64,000 nt of DNA from Chloroflexi bacterium 44-23 (lineage in GTDB: Bacteria; Chloroflexota; Anaerolineae; Anaerolineales; Anaerolineaceae). The notes below the pieces were generated by a model, which made no database searches, was not told where the DNA came from, and worked only from the letters and a program-made list of their open reading frames with translations. Each line of letters starts with the position of its first letter. Position 1 is the first letter of the stretch. Made by a program: the position numbers and the translations under genes. The stretch covers positions 310,001 through 374,000 of the forward strand of contig MKUW01000015.1 of the NCBI GenBank assembly GCA_001899005.1. The letters are read 5' to 3'. Positions 26,784 to 36,521 of the stretch are shown here, piece by piece.

Positions 26784-27574
26784 TGATTAAACTTACCAGT
26801 TGCTAGAATAGCTTCTAATACTCCTCCGGCGATTGCCAAGGACTTTTCAGAGACAAAATCCAAATACCTTTTGTCTGCGCGCGGGTCAACATCGCCAATT
26901 TTTATTCCCTGCGCAACTTGAATACCATCATGCATAAGCCCACGTAATATTCCGGATATGGGAGCGACTACTGGTGTATCATTGACGTATGCAACCGAGG
27001 TGTTTTTGACTACCAAGGTGCCTAATTCGAGTCCAGAGTGGATAATACCTGATTTGGGAGCGCGTAAAACCCTTTCAATATCCTGGTTTGCAATTGCACC
27101 TGGTTTACGAGTGTCGGTTTCTGGTGAGCCTTTCAATATGACTCTTCCCAGGAAATGGCCACGATTCGTTTCTATTGCAGCATGACAGTTTACCGGAGCA
27201 GTAAAACCAGGACCTAATCCGATAATATATGGATGTGCATTAAGCTTGTAAGGAACAACTTCTTTGAGCATGCGAGCATCGACAACAATTTCAAAAGGGA
27301 AAGAATTGTGAAGAACCGGATCTGATTTGATGAAAACCGGTATCATATTTTGATCCAACAAGTCAAATACCTGTTCCAGGTTTTCAGCCCTTTGACTTTT
27401 CACTTCTTCCACTTGCATTTTCCCAAGATAAATGGCGTTTGCAAAGGCAACCGTTCTTCGTAAAACGAGCGGATTAGCAATCTCGAAAATTGCTACTTTT
27501 AATCCGGCTCGAAAAAGCCTTAAGGCAATCCCACTGCCAAGATCTCCACCGCCACGGATTAGGACTTTAGTCAT
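26774..27574 (-). CDS. yqeB: Selenium-dependent molybdenum hydroxylase system protein YqeB
   Basis: The 266-residue protein has an N-terminal nucleotide-binding segment IRGGGDLGSGIA. The blocks VVDARMLKE, IGLGPGFTAPVNCHAAIETNRGH and LRAPKSGIIHSG fit the YqeB/EF2563 family. The family is known from its genomic link to SelD, YqeC and Mo hydroxylases that use a labile selenium atom, and is thought to act in maturation of that cofactor. It lies 45 bases after the Mo-subunit gene and overlaps the yqeC-mocA fusion. No selD is in this window. Confidence 0.87.
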   Translation of the reverse strand: MTKVLIRGGGDLGSGIALRLFRAGLKVAIFEIANPLVLRRTVAFANAIYLGKMQVEEVKSQRAENLEQVFDLLDQNMIPVFIKSDPVLHNSFPFEIVVDARMLKEVVPYKLNAHPYIIGLGPGFTAPVNCHAAIETNRGHFLGRVILKGSPETDTRKPGAIANQDIERVLRAPKSGIIHSGLELGTLVVKNTSVAYVNDTPVVAPISGILRGLMHDGIQVAQGIKIGDVDPRADKRYLDFVSEKSLAIAGGVLEAILATGKFNQWN

Positions 27575-27619
27575 TATGAACTGCTTTTCAATTTAGTAAT
27601 ACCCGTAAAATTTATGGAT

Positions 27620-29839
27620 TTATTCATCCTCGTCTAGCTTGCCTAATCCTCGTAAAATTCTCTCCGGAGTAAGAGGAAACTGGTCATACCAAACTCCTGT
27701 AGCTGCATGCACAGCCGCTGCAACCGCAGGGGCAAATGGGATGAAAGGCATTTCGCCTACGCCTCTTGCCCCCCATGGACCACGTGGGTCCGGATATTCG
27801 AGGAGAATTGTTTCCGTTCTTTCGGGAATGTCCAAAGCTGTAGGAATTAAATAACTGGAAAATCGAGAGGTCTTAACCAGCCCCTTTTCCTGAATGAAGT
27901 TTTCGAGTATTGCATAACCAGCAGCCTGGATAATGGTTCCTTCTATTTGGCCTACAACCAGATTAGGGTTAATTGCGCGGCCAACGTCATCAGCACAAAT
28001 TACATCAATTAAATCAATTTGTCCGGTTTCCAAATCTACATCTACAGTTATCGATTCAGCGGCATACCCATACGCAAAATTAGGTTCACATACACCTGTG
28101 TCCTTATCAAATGGGGTCGTTGTGGGTGGAACATAGCGATATTGTGCAATCGCTGGTCTCTCTTCATTTATCCATTTTTCTTTGGCTAATTTGGCTGCAC
28201 CAATAATTGAATTACCGGCCATAAAAGTCATTCTCGACGCTGAAACACTGCCTGAGCTGCCCGAAGTACTTGTGTCAGATGCAATCAAAGCCACTTTTTC
28301 AAGTGGTTCATTTAACGCGTCAGCAGCCATTTGGCAGAATATTGTGTGTGAACCCTGGCCAACATCAGCACCTGCGTGTCGCAAAATAATTTTCTCTACT
28401 TCAGCATTTCCGTGGATTTCCACAGTTGCCCAACATTCTTCAGGTGCACCGAATGAAAACCCAACGTTTTTATAGCCGCAAGCAAATCCAACACCGCGCG
28501 CCTTCGAATCATCCAGTTTTTTGTTGTGCTCAATTCGCTGCCAACCTTTTTCGGACTTTTGCCATCCAGAATTAATGGCACAAGTCCGTACAACCTCGGG
28601 TAGACTCACTCCAGGAGGCATTTTCGACCCTACTGAAAGATAAGAGCCCTCCTTCAGGACATTGCGCATGCGTATCTCAACCGGATCCATTCCTAGTTTT
28701 TCTGCTAATTTGTTCATTTGCATTTCAGCAGAAAATGAGGCTTGTGGGCCACCAAATCCTCGAAAAGCGCCACCCGGGGTATTGTTAGTATAGACTGTAT
28801 AAGAATCAACCATCACATTTGGTATTTCATAGGCACCACTGCACATTAGTGTGGCATTTCCTTGAACTTTTGTTGAGGTGTATGCATAGGCTCCAGCATC
28901 TGCGTACACTTCCATTTTCGCAGCCAATAATTTGCCGTCGTTGGTTGCCCCCCATTTAGAATGAATTTCGTAGGCATGGCGCTTATGGTGCCCAATAATT
29001 GATTCTTCTCGAGACCAAATAATTTTTACTGCCTTGCGAATTCCCATTTTATCAAGCTTGAGAACAGCAAGGGCAAGAATGATCTGAACCGACATATCTT
29101 CACGGCCACCAAAAGCCCCGCCAATCGCAGGGTAGATTACCCGAACCTTCTCAAGTGGTAAGTTTAAGGCATGTGCAATTTCTTTTTGGTCTTCGTGAGC
29201 CCACTGACCTGAAACAACAACTGTGATGCGTTCTTCTTCGTCAAAATATGCCAGCCCTGCTTCAGGCTGCAAATAAGCATGTTCTTGAACCGGAGTGTTA
29301 TAAACTCCTTCAACAATTACATCTGATCGTTCAAATGCTTTATCGACTTCTCCCTGCCTGATCTTGTAATGTAAAAGAACGTTTGTGCCTTTCTCCGGAT
29401 GAACTAATGGTGCGTCCGGTTTCAAGGCTTCTTTGAAATTTTCGACAATTGCCAGGTCATCATAATCCACTTCAATTAAATCAAGCGCGTATTTTGCTTC
29501 TTCCTCAGTTTCAGCGATAATAAGAGCAATTTGATCAGTGAAGCTTCTGACAATATGACCGTATTTATTATTTGAACCTGGTCCGCATAATACCGGTTGA
29601 TCCGGGATAATAAGGCCATAACAGTTATTTGGCACATCTGGTGCTGTGAGAATGGTTATAACCCCAGGGCAACTTTCAGCTCTTGAAATATCGATTTTTT
29701 TTATTATGGCATGTGCACGTTGTGAAAAAAGAACTTTCATGTGCAATTGGCCGCTAATATCTATGTCGCCCGGATATAATGCTTCACCACGCACCTTGGA
29801 TTCAGCATCAATCCTAATCTGATTCTTTCCGATTTCCAT
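27620..29839 (-). CDS. Xanthine dehydrogenase-family molybdopterin-binding (large) subunit
   Basis: The ATG at 29839 has an AGGA site 7 bases upstream; an open reading frame extends further upstream but only as an out-of-phase overlap with the small membrane-protein gene. The 739-residue product has the AldOx/XDH N-terminal domain (GEALYPGDI, HAIIKKIDISRAESCPG) and the cofactor-binding blocks GGAFGGRED and AFRGFGGPQ. The catalytic Glu lies in ARGVGEMPF near the C-terminus. It should carry the Mo-cytosine dinucleotide cofactor and hydroxylate a heterocycle or aldehyde, pairing with the FAD-FeS fusion upstream. The substrate is not determined. Confidence 0.9.
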   Translation of the reverse strand: MEIGKNQIRIDAESKVRGEALYPGDIDISGQLHMKVLFSQRAHAIIKKIDISRAESCPGVITILTAPDVPNNCYGLIIPDQPVLCGPGSNNKYGHIVRSFTDQIALIIAETEEEAKYALDLIEVDYDDLAIVENFKEALKPDAPLVHPEKGTNVLLHYKIRQGEVDKAFERSDVIVEGVYNTPVQEHAYLQPEAGLAYFDEEERITVVVSGQWAHEDQKEIAHALNLPLEKVRVIYPAIGGAFGGREDMSVQIILALAVLKLDKMGIRKAVKIIWSREESIIGHHKRHAYEIHSKWGATNDGKLLAAKMEVYADAGAYAYTSTKVQGNATLMCSGAYEIPNVMVDSYTVYTNNTPGGAFRGFGGPQASFSAEMQMNKLAEKLGMDPVEIRMRNVLKEGSYLSVGSKMPPGVSLPEVVRTCAINSGWQKSEKGWQRIEHNKKLDDSKARGVGFACGYKNVGFSFGAPEECWATVEIHGNAEVEKIILRHAGADVGQGSHTIFCQMAADALNEPLEKVALIASDTSTSGSSGSVSASRMTFMAGNSIIGAAKLAKEKWINEERPAIAQYRYVPPTTTPFDKDTGVCEPNFAYGYAAESITVDVDLETGQIDLIDVICADDVGRAINPNLVVGQIEGTIIQAAGYAILENFIQEKGLVKTSRFSSYLIPTALDIPERTETILLEYPDPRGPWGARGVGEMPFIPFAPAVAAAVHAATGVWYDQFPLTPERILRGLGKLDEDE

Positions 29840-29850
29840 TGTCAATCCTT

Positions 29851-30231
29851 TTATCTTTTGTATTTTCGACCAGTGTAACGAACAGGTGGAACATCGGTTG
29901 GCCCATAACGAGATGGACTTGAGATGCGTAAAATGAAAAATGTTACTATTTGAAATAACAGGAATATTAACAAAGCGATAATAAGCGTAATAAATAGTTT
30001 GATTAATAAATATGGATCTTTTCCAGCGATGATTAAATCGCGTGGAATTGGTATCCATCGATTCTGTGCATTTAGATCCAAAAGTAAAATTGAAGCAGCG
30101 TAGCCCATAATGGGTGTAACAATCATCAGAACAAAGCCAATTCCACGCCAAATCGGGTGAATTGGATTTTGTTTGGATCCAGCGATGTCCCTAATCGTAT
30201 TTTGTGGATCGGGAGTCTCAAATCGGGCCAT
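29851..30231 (-). CDS. Small two-helix membrane protein inside the hydroxylase operon
   Basis: The 126-residue product has a strong ribosome site (AAGGAGAG, 5 bases before ATG) and two predicted membrane helices, at about 30-50 (GFVLMIVTPIMGYAASILLL) and 75-102. A basic Arg/Lys tail ends the chain. I know no family for it. It lies 1 base after the FAD-FeS fusion and 11 bases before the Mo subunit, so it is made together with both halves of one hydroxylase. It could anchor that enzyme to the membrane or pass electrons to a membrane carrier, but no haem or metal ligands are visible. Confidence 0.7.
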   Translation of the reverse strand: MARFETPDPQNTIRDIAGSKQNPIHPIWRGIGFVLMIVTPIMGYAASILLLDLNAQNRWIPIPRDLIIAGKDPYLLIKLFITLIIALLIFLLFQIVTFFILRISSPSRYGPTDVPPVRYTGRKYKR

Positions 30232-30232
30232 G

Positions 30233-31654
30233 TCAACTCTCCTTTAATAATTTAAAGTCTGCAGCTCTCTCAATTGCAGAAATGATTTTATAATAACCCG
30301 TACAACGGCAGAGATTACCAGAAATTGCATACCGAATCTCTTGTTGGGTCGGGCTGGGTTTTTCTTCCAGTAACTTTACAGCAGACATGACAAAACCTGG
30401 GGTGCAATAACCGCATTGAACTGCGCCTTCTTTAACGAATGCTTGCTGGACAACATGGCTTTCACCATTGACGGGCAATCCCTCGATCGTGACTATTTCT
30501 GCGTTGTGTGCTCTACCTGCTGGGACAAGGCAAGCCATTACAGCTTTTCCATCCAGGAATACAGTACAAGCCCCACACTCACCCTCTGCGCAACCTTCTT
30601 TTGTTCCTATCATGCCTGCATCTTCTCTCAAGAAACGTAATAGACTTTTTTCATAACCGCTGTGAAAAGTGTATTCTTGACCATTAATTCTTGTTGTTAT
30701 TTCGCACTCGGCAGGTGTATATTCAAATTTATCTGCAGGTACGCTTTCGTGGTGTGTTGCCAAAATAACTGGATTTGATGGCAAACGAGGCAGGGAATCA
30801 CTATTTTTTATTGCATGCAATGCTCTCTTGGTCAAAACCTTAACCATGGTTTTTCGGTAAGCTGCCGAGCTGCGAATATCAGAAATCGGTTTAGCAGACA
30901 ACTTGGCAAGCTGCCCAGCTTGATTAATGGTTTCTTCATCTAGCTTCTTGCCAATCAAGAAATTTTCTGCTTCAGTTGCATGGACTATAACCGGTGCCAC
31001 AGCACCTAGCGTAATTTTTGAATCTACTACTTCCCCGCCATTAAAAGATAATAAAATGGCAATATTCAACAGAGAAATAGCTTGCGCCTTCCGTAATGCG
31101 AATTTGATAAAGTACCCAGTTTGGCTTTCTTCTATTGCTGGAAAGACAATTTCTGTTAGCATTTCATCAGGCTGCATTACTGTTTTACGCACTCCCAAAT
31201 AGAAATCTTGAAGGGGTACAACCCTCTTTCCGTGCAGAGATTGTAGTATTAGCTGAGCTCCCATGGCCATAAGTGGTGAAATTGTATCGTTGGCGGGAGA
31301 TGCAGTGACAAGATTGCCTGATATCGTCCCTCTGTTTCGAATTTGAGGAGAACCTACCTCCCAACAAGCTTGCACCAATGGGTAAGCGTTTTCGTGCAAT
31401 AGTTTGGATGCGATACATTGGTTGTGTGTTACGAGAAATCCGAGATGAATATTCCTATCTGCATCAATATAGATGTTATTTTGATCCGGGATTCGCGAAA
31501 TATCGATTATCGTGGACACGTCATTACGTATACCACGTTCAAACTCTAACATGAGATCTGTTGCCCCGGCAATTAACCTGGCATTACTTTGATAATGATC
31601 AAGACTCTCAAGCGTTTCGATAACTGATGTGGTGGCAATGTAATTTTTCCACAT
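30233..31654 (-). CDS. Fused FAD-binding and [2Fe-2S] subunits of a molybdenum hydroxylase
   Basis: Residues 1 to about 290 are the CoxM/XdhB-type FAD domain, with LIAGATDLM at 27-35 and RNRGTISGNLVTASPAND at about 107-122. Residues about 315-473 are the two-cluster ferredoxin domain. Cys355, Cys360, Cys363 and Cys375 bind the plant-type cluster; Cys414, Cys417, Cys449 and Cys451 bind the second. These domains are usually separate small and medium subunits, or run FeS-then-FAD in eukaryotic XDH; here the order is FAD-then-FeS. An AAGGAA ribosome site precedes the ATG. Electrons should flow from Mo through FeS to FAD. Confidence 0.9.
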   Translation of the reverse strand: MWKNYIATTSVIETLESLDHYQSNARLIAGATDLMLEFERGIRNDVSTIIDISRIPDQNNIYIDADRNIHLGFLVTHNQCIASKLLHENAYPLVQACWEVGSPQIRNRGTISGNLVTASPANDTISPLMAMGAQLILQSLHGKRVVPLQDFYLGVRKTVMQPDEMLTEIVFPAIEESQTGYFIKFALRKAQAISLLNIAILLSFNGGEVVDSKITLGAVAPVIVHATEAENFLIGKKLDEETINQAGQLAKLSAKPISDIRSSAAYRKTMVKVLTKRALHAIKNSDSLPRLPSNPVILATHHESVPADKFEYTPAECEITTRINGQEYTFHSGYEKSLLRFLREDAGMIGTKEGCAEGECGACTVFLDGKAVMACLVPAGRAHNAEIVTIEGLPVNGESHVVQQAFVKEGAVQCGYCTPGFVMSAVKLLEEKPSPTQQEIRYAISGNLCRCTGYYKIISAIERAADFKLLKES

Positions 31655-31728
31655 TCCAAATTCCTTCCAAATAAGTGTTTAGTGAAATGAGAATAAACTT
31701 ATGTACAAATTTTTCAACCTTTGTTCAA

Positions 31729-34700
31729 TTATAATTTCATTTTCTGTAATTCATTCCATACTCGTTCAGGGGTAGCTGGAATAATCGAAAGACTCGCACC
31801 GCACGCATCAAGAATTGCGTTTCCTACTGCAGGTGCAACACCATTCATAGGGATTTCTGCGACAGCTTTGAGACCAAATGGGTGTGTAGGTTCATATGTT
31901 TGTACGAAGATGGTTTCAAGCTCGGGAACTTCATCTGCTCTGAAAATATGGTAATCGACTAAATCTTTTTCTCGGGCGTTCCCTTTTTCATCATATACCA
32001 TTTCTTCACATACTGCATATCCGAGTGCCTGCACCATTCCACCTTCTACTTGTCCGGCGGCTGTGACAGGATTAACGATTACTCCAGAATCTACTGCCAT
32101 CACCAATTTTTCTACTCGAACCTGCCCAGTCTCAATGTCAACGACCACTTGAGCAAATTGAGCGGCAAACGGAGGAGGTGAAGTAGGCGACATGAAAGAG
32201 CCAACTGCCATGATTTGTTCCTGATTTTGATGGTGAAGCGAATCAATTGCCACATCACGTAAGGTGACAAATTGTCCATTCGAAGCGATTACTTTACCAT
32301 CAAATAATTCAAGATCATTCGCATCAATTTCAAGCTCAGGATGTCTTTCTTCCATCATTAAAGCGGCACGTTTTTTGATTGTATCAGCCACCTGATCTGC
32401 AGCGCGAATAACAGCACCACCTGAAATATAAGTCGTCGAACTGGCATAGGCGCCTACATCAAATGGGGTGAAATCGGTATCAGAACTATAAACAATGATA
32501 TCGTCTATTTCTACACCTAATACTTCAGCAGCCATTTGAGCCAATACAGTGTCGCTTCCCGTTCCAAGATCTGTCGCACCCACCAGCAAGTTAAATGAAC
32601 CATCATCATTCATTTTTATGCTTGCTGCACCCATATCTAAATAAGGGATTGCTGTTCCTTGCATTACCAGGGCAACACCGATACCCCGCCTTAAATGAGG
32701 CTTTCCTTCGATTTGTCGCCATGCTGCATTATTATATTTTTGATCCCAACCGATGGCAGCCTTACCTTGCTGAACGCATTCAGTTAAACCTACAGTCAGG
32801 ATGTATTCCGGCTTTGGTTCACGTCCCTCACTCCATGCGGTACTGAATGGGTGTAATTCCCCCTCTCGCAGGGCATTCTTTAGCCGAAATTCCAGTGCGT
32901 CCAAGTTTAATTCTCTTGCAATCCGTTCCATTTGACGTTCAACAGGCCAGTAACCTTGTGGAACGCCATAACCACGAAAGGCGCCCGCTGGTGGTGTGTT
33001 GGTATAGACTACATCTGCGTAAAAGCGGATATTTGGATTTTGTCGATATTTCCCATCACCGACATAAAGAGCCATTCCTTTATGGCCAGTGTTGCCTGTT
33101 ACAGTCAGTGCATGGCACCCATAAGCCCCAGTATCACTTAATGCATACATTTCATTGGCTGTGATCGTACCATCTTTCTTAACACCAGTCTTAAGGTGGA
33201 TTTTCATTGGATGTCTGGATCGGGAAGAAACAAATTCATCTTCTCGAGAGTATTCATACAAAACCGGCTTACCCGTAGCAATTGTCAAGTGAGCAGCAAC
33301 ATCCTCGATCAGGACCTCTTGCTTGCCTCCAAATCCACCACCAATTCTAGGTTTTATAACCCTGATTCTTTTTACCGGCAAACCAAGAATTGGAGCAAGA
33401 ATTCTACGTGCATGAAATGGCACCTGTGTACTTGACTGAATCACGAGTCTGTCGTCCGGGTCCCAATAAGTCAAAACAACATGAGGTTCAATATGTGCTT
33501 GTTGAACTTTTGGAACCTCATAATCTTCTTCGAAAATAAAATCTGCTTCTGAAAACCCTTGATTAACATCACCAATGTCAATTCGAATTTCTGCAGCAAG
33601 ATTCTTTGAAGGGTTTGAATCCGCAAAATTAACAAATTCAGGCTCGTCGTGAATAATCGGTGCCCCTTCTTTCATTGCATCTGAAGAATTGATAATGGCT
33701 GGAAGAGTTTCGTAATCAACTTTAATCAATTTCAATGCCTGATTTGCTATTTCTTCAGTTTCGGCTGCCACAAAAGCAATCCGATCGCCTACAAACCTTA
33801 CTTTGTGATCTAAAGAAAATGCATCCAGGGGGCCGGGGATTGGATCAGATTGACCAGCTGACGAATAAATTACTCTTGGAATGTCCTTGTGAGTTAAGAT
33901 ACACGCAACTCCCGGCAACTTTTGAGCTTCACTTACATCAATATTCTTTATTATTGCATGAGCTTGTGTACTGAAGAGTACTTTTGCAATCAAGACATCC
34001 CGGCCGGCAAAATCAGCGACAAATGCAGGTTTACCTTGCACCAACTTCTGTGCATCCACTTTTTTTGAAGGTTTGCCGATTTTGGTTGTTTTCTTATCAA
34101 TCAATGTGGCAATTTGAATTTTAGGCAAAACCTGGGTGGAAATCGTCTCGCTCAAATGATCGGAAGAGTTCAGATCTTTCGGACTGTCGGAATTAAGTGA
34201 AAATATATCTCCGGAAGGACTTTCTCCAATTGGAACAGGCTGCTCACCTCGCATATACTGAGCTGCTCTCAGGCCTGCCTGAACAGGTTTTACATAACCG
34301 GTACATCGGCAAAGAACTCCAGCTAAAGCATTACGAATTTCATCTTCAGATGGATAAAGCGTTGTGTCCAGCAAGGATTTGATAGAAAGAACCATAGCAG
34401 GTGTGCAATATCCGCATTGAATAGCTCCGCTTTCGACAAAAGCCTGTTGAATAAGACTTAATCCTTTTGTTTTTTGCCAACCTTGGTGTGGATTGTCCCC
34501 CATTGATTCGATGGTAACAATTGAATGTCCAATAGTTTGTGCTGCTAAAATAGTACAAGAGTTGATGGGTCTATTGTCTAAAAGTACAGCGCAAGCTCCA
34601 CACTCACCCAAACGGCAGCCCCCATCTTTAACTCCTAGAAAGCCGTTTGCTCGCAGAACTTTGAGCAACGTCTCACCGGCAGAAAATTCCAGCTCTTTTT

Positions 34701-34731
34701 GTGAATTATTGATGTTGAGATTAGCTTTCAT
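31729..34731 (-). CDS. Fused [2Fe-2S]-molybdopterin hydroxylase subunit, XdhD-like
   Basis: The 1000-residue protein begins with a two-cluster ferredoxin domain: Cys39, Cys44, Cys47, Cys59, then Cys106, Cys109, Cys141, Cys143. After a linker of about 60 residues comes a complete Mo-binding region (GKPAFVADF, GGGFGGKQE, AFRGYGVPQ). Its terminal Glu block is KAVAEIPM, where most relatives have a G-x-G-E form. The fusion order and size resemble E. coli XdhD (YgfN), the Mo subunit of the predicted selenate reductase/selenium hydroxylase. The gene begins with an ATGA overlap with the YgfM-like FAD gene, matching the partner pair in E. coli. Confidence 0.88.
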   Translation of the reverse strand: MKANLNINNSQKELEFSAGETLLKVLRANGFLGVKDGGCRLGECGACAVLLDNRPINSCTILAAQTIGHSIVTIESMGDNPHQGWQKTKGLSLIQQAFVESGAIQCGYCTPAMVLSIKSLLDTTLYPSEDEIRNALAGVLCRCTGYVKPVQAGLRAAQYMRGEQPVPIGESPSGDIFSLNSDSPKDLNSSDHLSETISTQVLPKIQIATLIDKKTTKIGKPSKKVDAQKLVQGKPAFVADFAGRDVLIAKVLFSTQAHAIIKNIDVSEAQKLPGVACILTHKDIPRVIYSSAGQSDPIPGPLDAFSLDHKVRFVGDRIAFVAAETEEIANQALKLIKVDYETLPAIINSSDAMKEGAPIIHDEPEFVNFADSNPSKNLAAEIRIDIGDVNQGFSEADFIFEEDYEVPKVQQAHIEPHVVLTYWDPDDRLVIQSSTQVPFHARRILAPILGLPVKRIRVIKPRIGGGFGGKQEVLIEDVAAHLTIATGKPVLYEYSREDEFVSSRSRHPMKIHLKTGVKKDGTITANEMYALSDTGAYGCHALTVTGNTGHKGMALYVGDGKYRQNPNIRFYADVVYTNTPPAGAFRGYGVPQGYWPVERQMERIARELNLDALEFRLKNALREGELHPFSTAWSEGREPKPEYILTVGLTECVQQGKAAIGWDQKYNNAAWRQIEGKPHLRRGIGVALVMQGTAIPYLDMGAASIKMNDDGSFNLLVGATDLGTGSDTVLAQMAAEVLGVEIDDIIVYSSDTDFTPFDVGAYASSTTYISGGAVIRAADQVADTIKKRAALMMEERHPELEIDANDLELFDGKVIASNGQFVTLRDVAIDSLHHQNQEQIMAVGSFMSPTSPPPFAAQFAQVVVDIETGQVRVEKLVMAVDSGVIVNPVTAAGQVEGGMVQALGYAVCEEMVYDEKGNAREKDLVDYHIFRADEVPELETIFVQTYEPTHPFGLKAVAEIPMNGVAPAVGNAILDACGASLSIIPATPERVWNELQKMKL

Positions 34732-35480
34732 TTGAAATTATCCTTCAATATGCGCTCGAGTAGAGTTATGCTATTTTTAAAGTAATAGTTATATGAAATA
34801 AATTTGTTGCTATATTGGCTATGCGCATTTAATAAAAAATCTTTTACCTGCTCCATAATTCGACCTTTATTGATAGGGCTTAGAACATTGACATGTTCAT
34901 TGAATCCTGCCAGCACAACACGTATGTTTTGATCTTGCTGCTGACCTAATATTACACCTACCAAGGAGATGTCATCAGGTGTGCGGGAAATGGTATTCCA
35001 ATGGACATCGGTATTTTTTTCTATTGAAATTGACTCGATAAACCCTTCCTTTGCAAGTTCTTTAGGGTTACTAATTGCCTGCAAAGGAATGCTTTCACCT
35101 TCCGGGTAAATATGGATTTTTACTCCGGCCGCATACAACCAGCCCTGAATTATAGAAAAACCGTCGGTAATGCAAAGATGGCCTGCGACAGTAACCAAAT
35201 TTCGAAGATTTATTTTTAACTCTTGTTGAATTGCCATTTTTAGGGAGACTGGAATAAGATCGTTTTCAAAAAGCTCCCGAAAAGTTGTGCTTGCTCCAAT
35301 TACTATGGTGCCCGCATCTGCCTTGATTTCGTTTAACCCTAAGTCCTGAAGGTCAACCACAGTTGAGATACCTTCTTGATGTTGGCTGAGATAGGTGCCG
35401 CCGCCAATTGGGATATACCCTGCTTTAACCTTATTTAGGGCATCACTTTTGGCAGCAGCTCGATAATACTCCTGAATCAT
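34728..35480 (-). CDS. FAD-binding subunit of molybdenum hydroxylase, YgfM-like and degenerate
   Basis: The ATG at 35480 has an AGGAA site 6 bases upstream; an earlier in-frame start at 35516 lacks one. The 250-residue length and the run VVDLQDLGLNEI, GTIVIGASTTFREL, LIPVSLKMAI fit the YgfM type of FAD subunit. The flavin motifs are altered: GGGTYLSQ replaces AGGTDLL, and TVAGHLCITDG replaces the usual TIGGNLA-ASPAAD. FAD binding is therefore uncertain. It precedes the XdhD-like fusion with a 4-base overlap, and the two are presumably subunits of one enzyme. Confidence 0.78.
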   Translation of the reverse strand: MIQEYYRAAAKSDALNKVKAGYIPIGGGTYLSQHQEGISTVVDLQDLGLNEIKADAGTIVIGASTTFRELFENDLIPVSLKMAIQQELKINLRNLVTVAGHLCITDGFSIIQGWLYAAGVKIHIYPEGESIPLQAISNPKELAKEGFIESISIEKNTDVHWNTISRTPDDISLVGVILGQQQDQNIRVVLAGFNEHVNVLSPINKGRIMEQVKDFLLNAHSQYSNKFISYNYYFKNSITLLERILKDNFK

Positions 35481-35522
35481 ATCATTTCCTTTCAGCGGGT
35501 TGCACTGGCAATCCAAATGAAT

Positions 35523-36521
35523 TTATTTATTTGAAAATGTCTCAATCAATTTTTTTACACTACCACCTACTGGATAAAGGATCGGGCATGTACAACCATT
35601 CTTGATATACTCCGCCACCTTTTCTCTTGCTTCCGAAGGTGTGCCTGATGCGGTGATCTTTAGTATGAGTTCTTCAGGTACAAGATGTTTTGCCTGTTTA
35701 ATTTGCTCATGGGTAGCCGGCCAGCCTAAAATTGATTGGATTTCAGCGACAACATCCATCGACACACCGGAGGCTTTGGCAATATGAGGTTGTTGTGCCA
35801 GATATTGTGTTAATAGCTCCCGAGTAGAATCAATAGCGACATCGTGATCATCATCCACCGAACAAACCACCAGTTGGGGTCTGTCTATATCATCCAAAGA
35901 ACGCCCTGCTCGCTTTGCTCCAATTTCCAGTAGTTCAAGCGCACGCGTATTATATTCGGGTGGCACACAATAATTTAGAACGGCTCCATCCGCGATTTCA
36001 CCAGTCATTTCCATCATTTTATCGCCTGTTGCACCGATCATTATCGGAATATTTCTTGGCTCTCTACGGCCATGGACAACATCCAATTCAATATCTTTAA
36101 CGTGTACAAATTCTCCATCAAACGTGACACGTTCCATGTTAAGCAGTCGTTTCATGACTAACACCGTTTCACGCATTGCATTCAAAGGTTTGCTTCGGTC
36201 AATCCCAACATTTTTTGCGAGCGGATCCCACCAAGCCCCAATTCCACAAATAATTCTGTCTGGCGCCAGGTCATCCAGTGTAAGATAAGTAGCGGCAAGT
36301 AAGCCTATATTTCGAGTCCAGTTATTTATTACTCCTGACCCAATTTTGATTTTTTCCGTTACAGCTGCATACGCTGCCATAGGTACAATTGCATCACGTA
36401 CCAATCGACTTTCCGCCTGCCAAACAGCCTCAAATCCATGCATTTCCGCGTATTGAACAAACTCCAGGCCATCGCGCAAATCATGTGAATCTTGTAAATA
36501 TAAAGCTACTCTTTCAAACAT
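35523..36521 (-). CDS. LLM-class F420-dependent oxidoreductase
   Basis: The 332-residue protein is a luciferase-like TIM barrel of the methylene-tetrahydromethanopterin reductase type, with [35 protein letters not shown] and [16 protein letters not shown]420 use is inferred from the family and from the flanking cofC, cofE and F420 reductase genes. A strong ribosome site (AAAGGAG) precedes the ATG. The gene overlaps cofC by 8 bases and lies 42 bases before the YgfM-like subunit, placing it between F420 synthesis and the hydroxylases. The substrate is unknown. Confidence 0.85.
   Translation of the reverse strand: MFERVALYLQDSHDLRDGLEFVQYAEMHGFEAVWQAESRLVRDAIVPMAAYAAVTEKIKIGSGVINNWTRNIGLLAATYLTLDDLAPDRIICGIGAWWDPLAKNVGIDRSKPLNAMRETVLVMKRLLNMERVTFDGEFVHVKDIELDVVHGRREPRNIPIMIGATGDKMMEMTGEIADGAVLNYCVPPEYNTRALELLEIGAKRAGRSLDDIDRPQLVVCSVDDDHDVAIDSTRELLTQYLAQQPHIAKASGVSMDVVAEIQSILGWPATHEQIKQAKHLVPEELILKITASGTPSEAREKVAEYIKNGCTCPILYPVGGSVKKLIETFSNK

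Noticed and set aside
29840..30151. N-terminal extension of the Mo-subunit frame by 104 residues
   Set aside because: The extension is Cys/Trp/Tyr-rich with no family similarity, overlaps the small membrane-protein gene in another phase, and a good ribosome site supports the ATG at 29839.
32595..33435. Several plus-strand open frames opposite the FeS-Mo fusion gene
   Set aside because: They are antisense to a strongly supported gene and show no motifs or ribosome sites.
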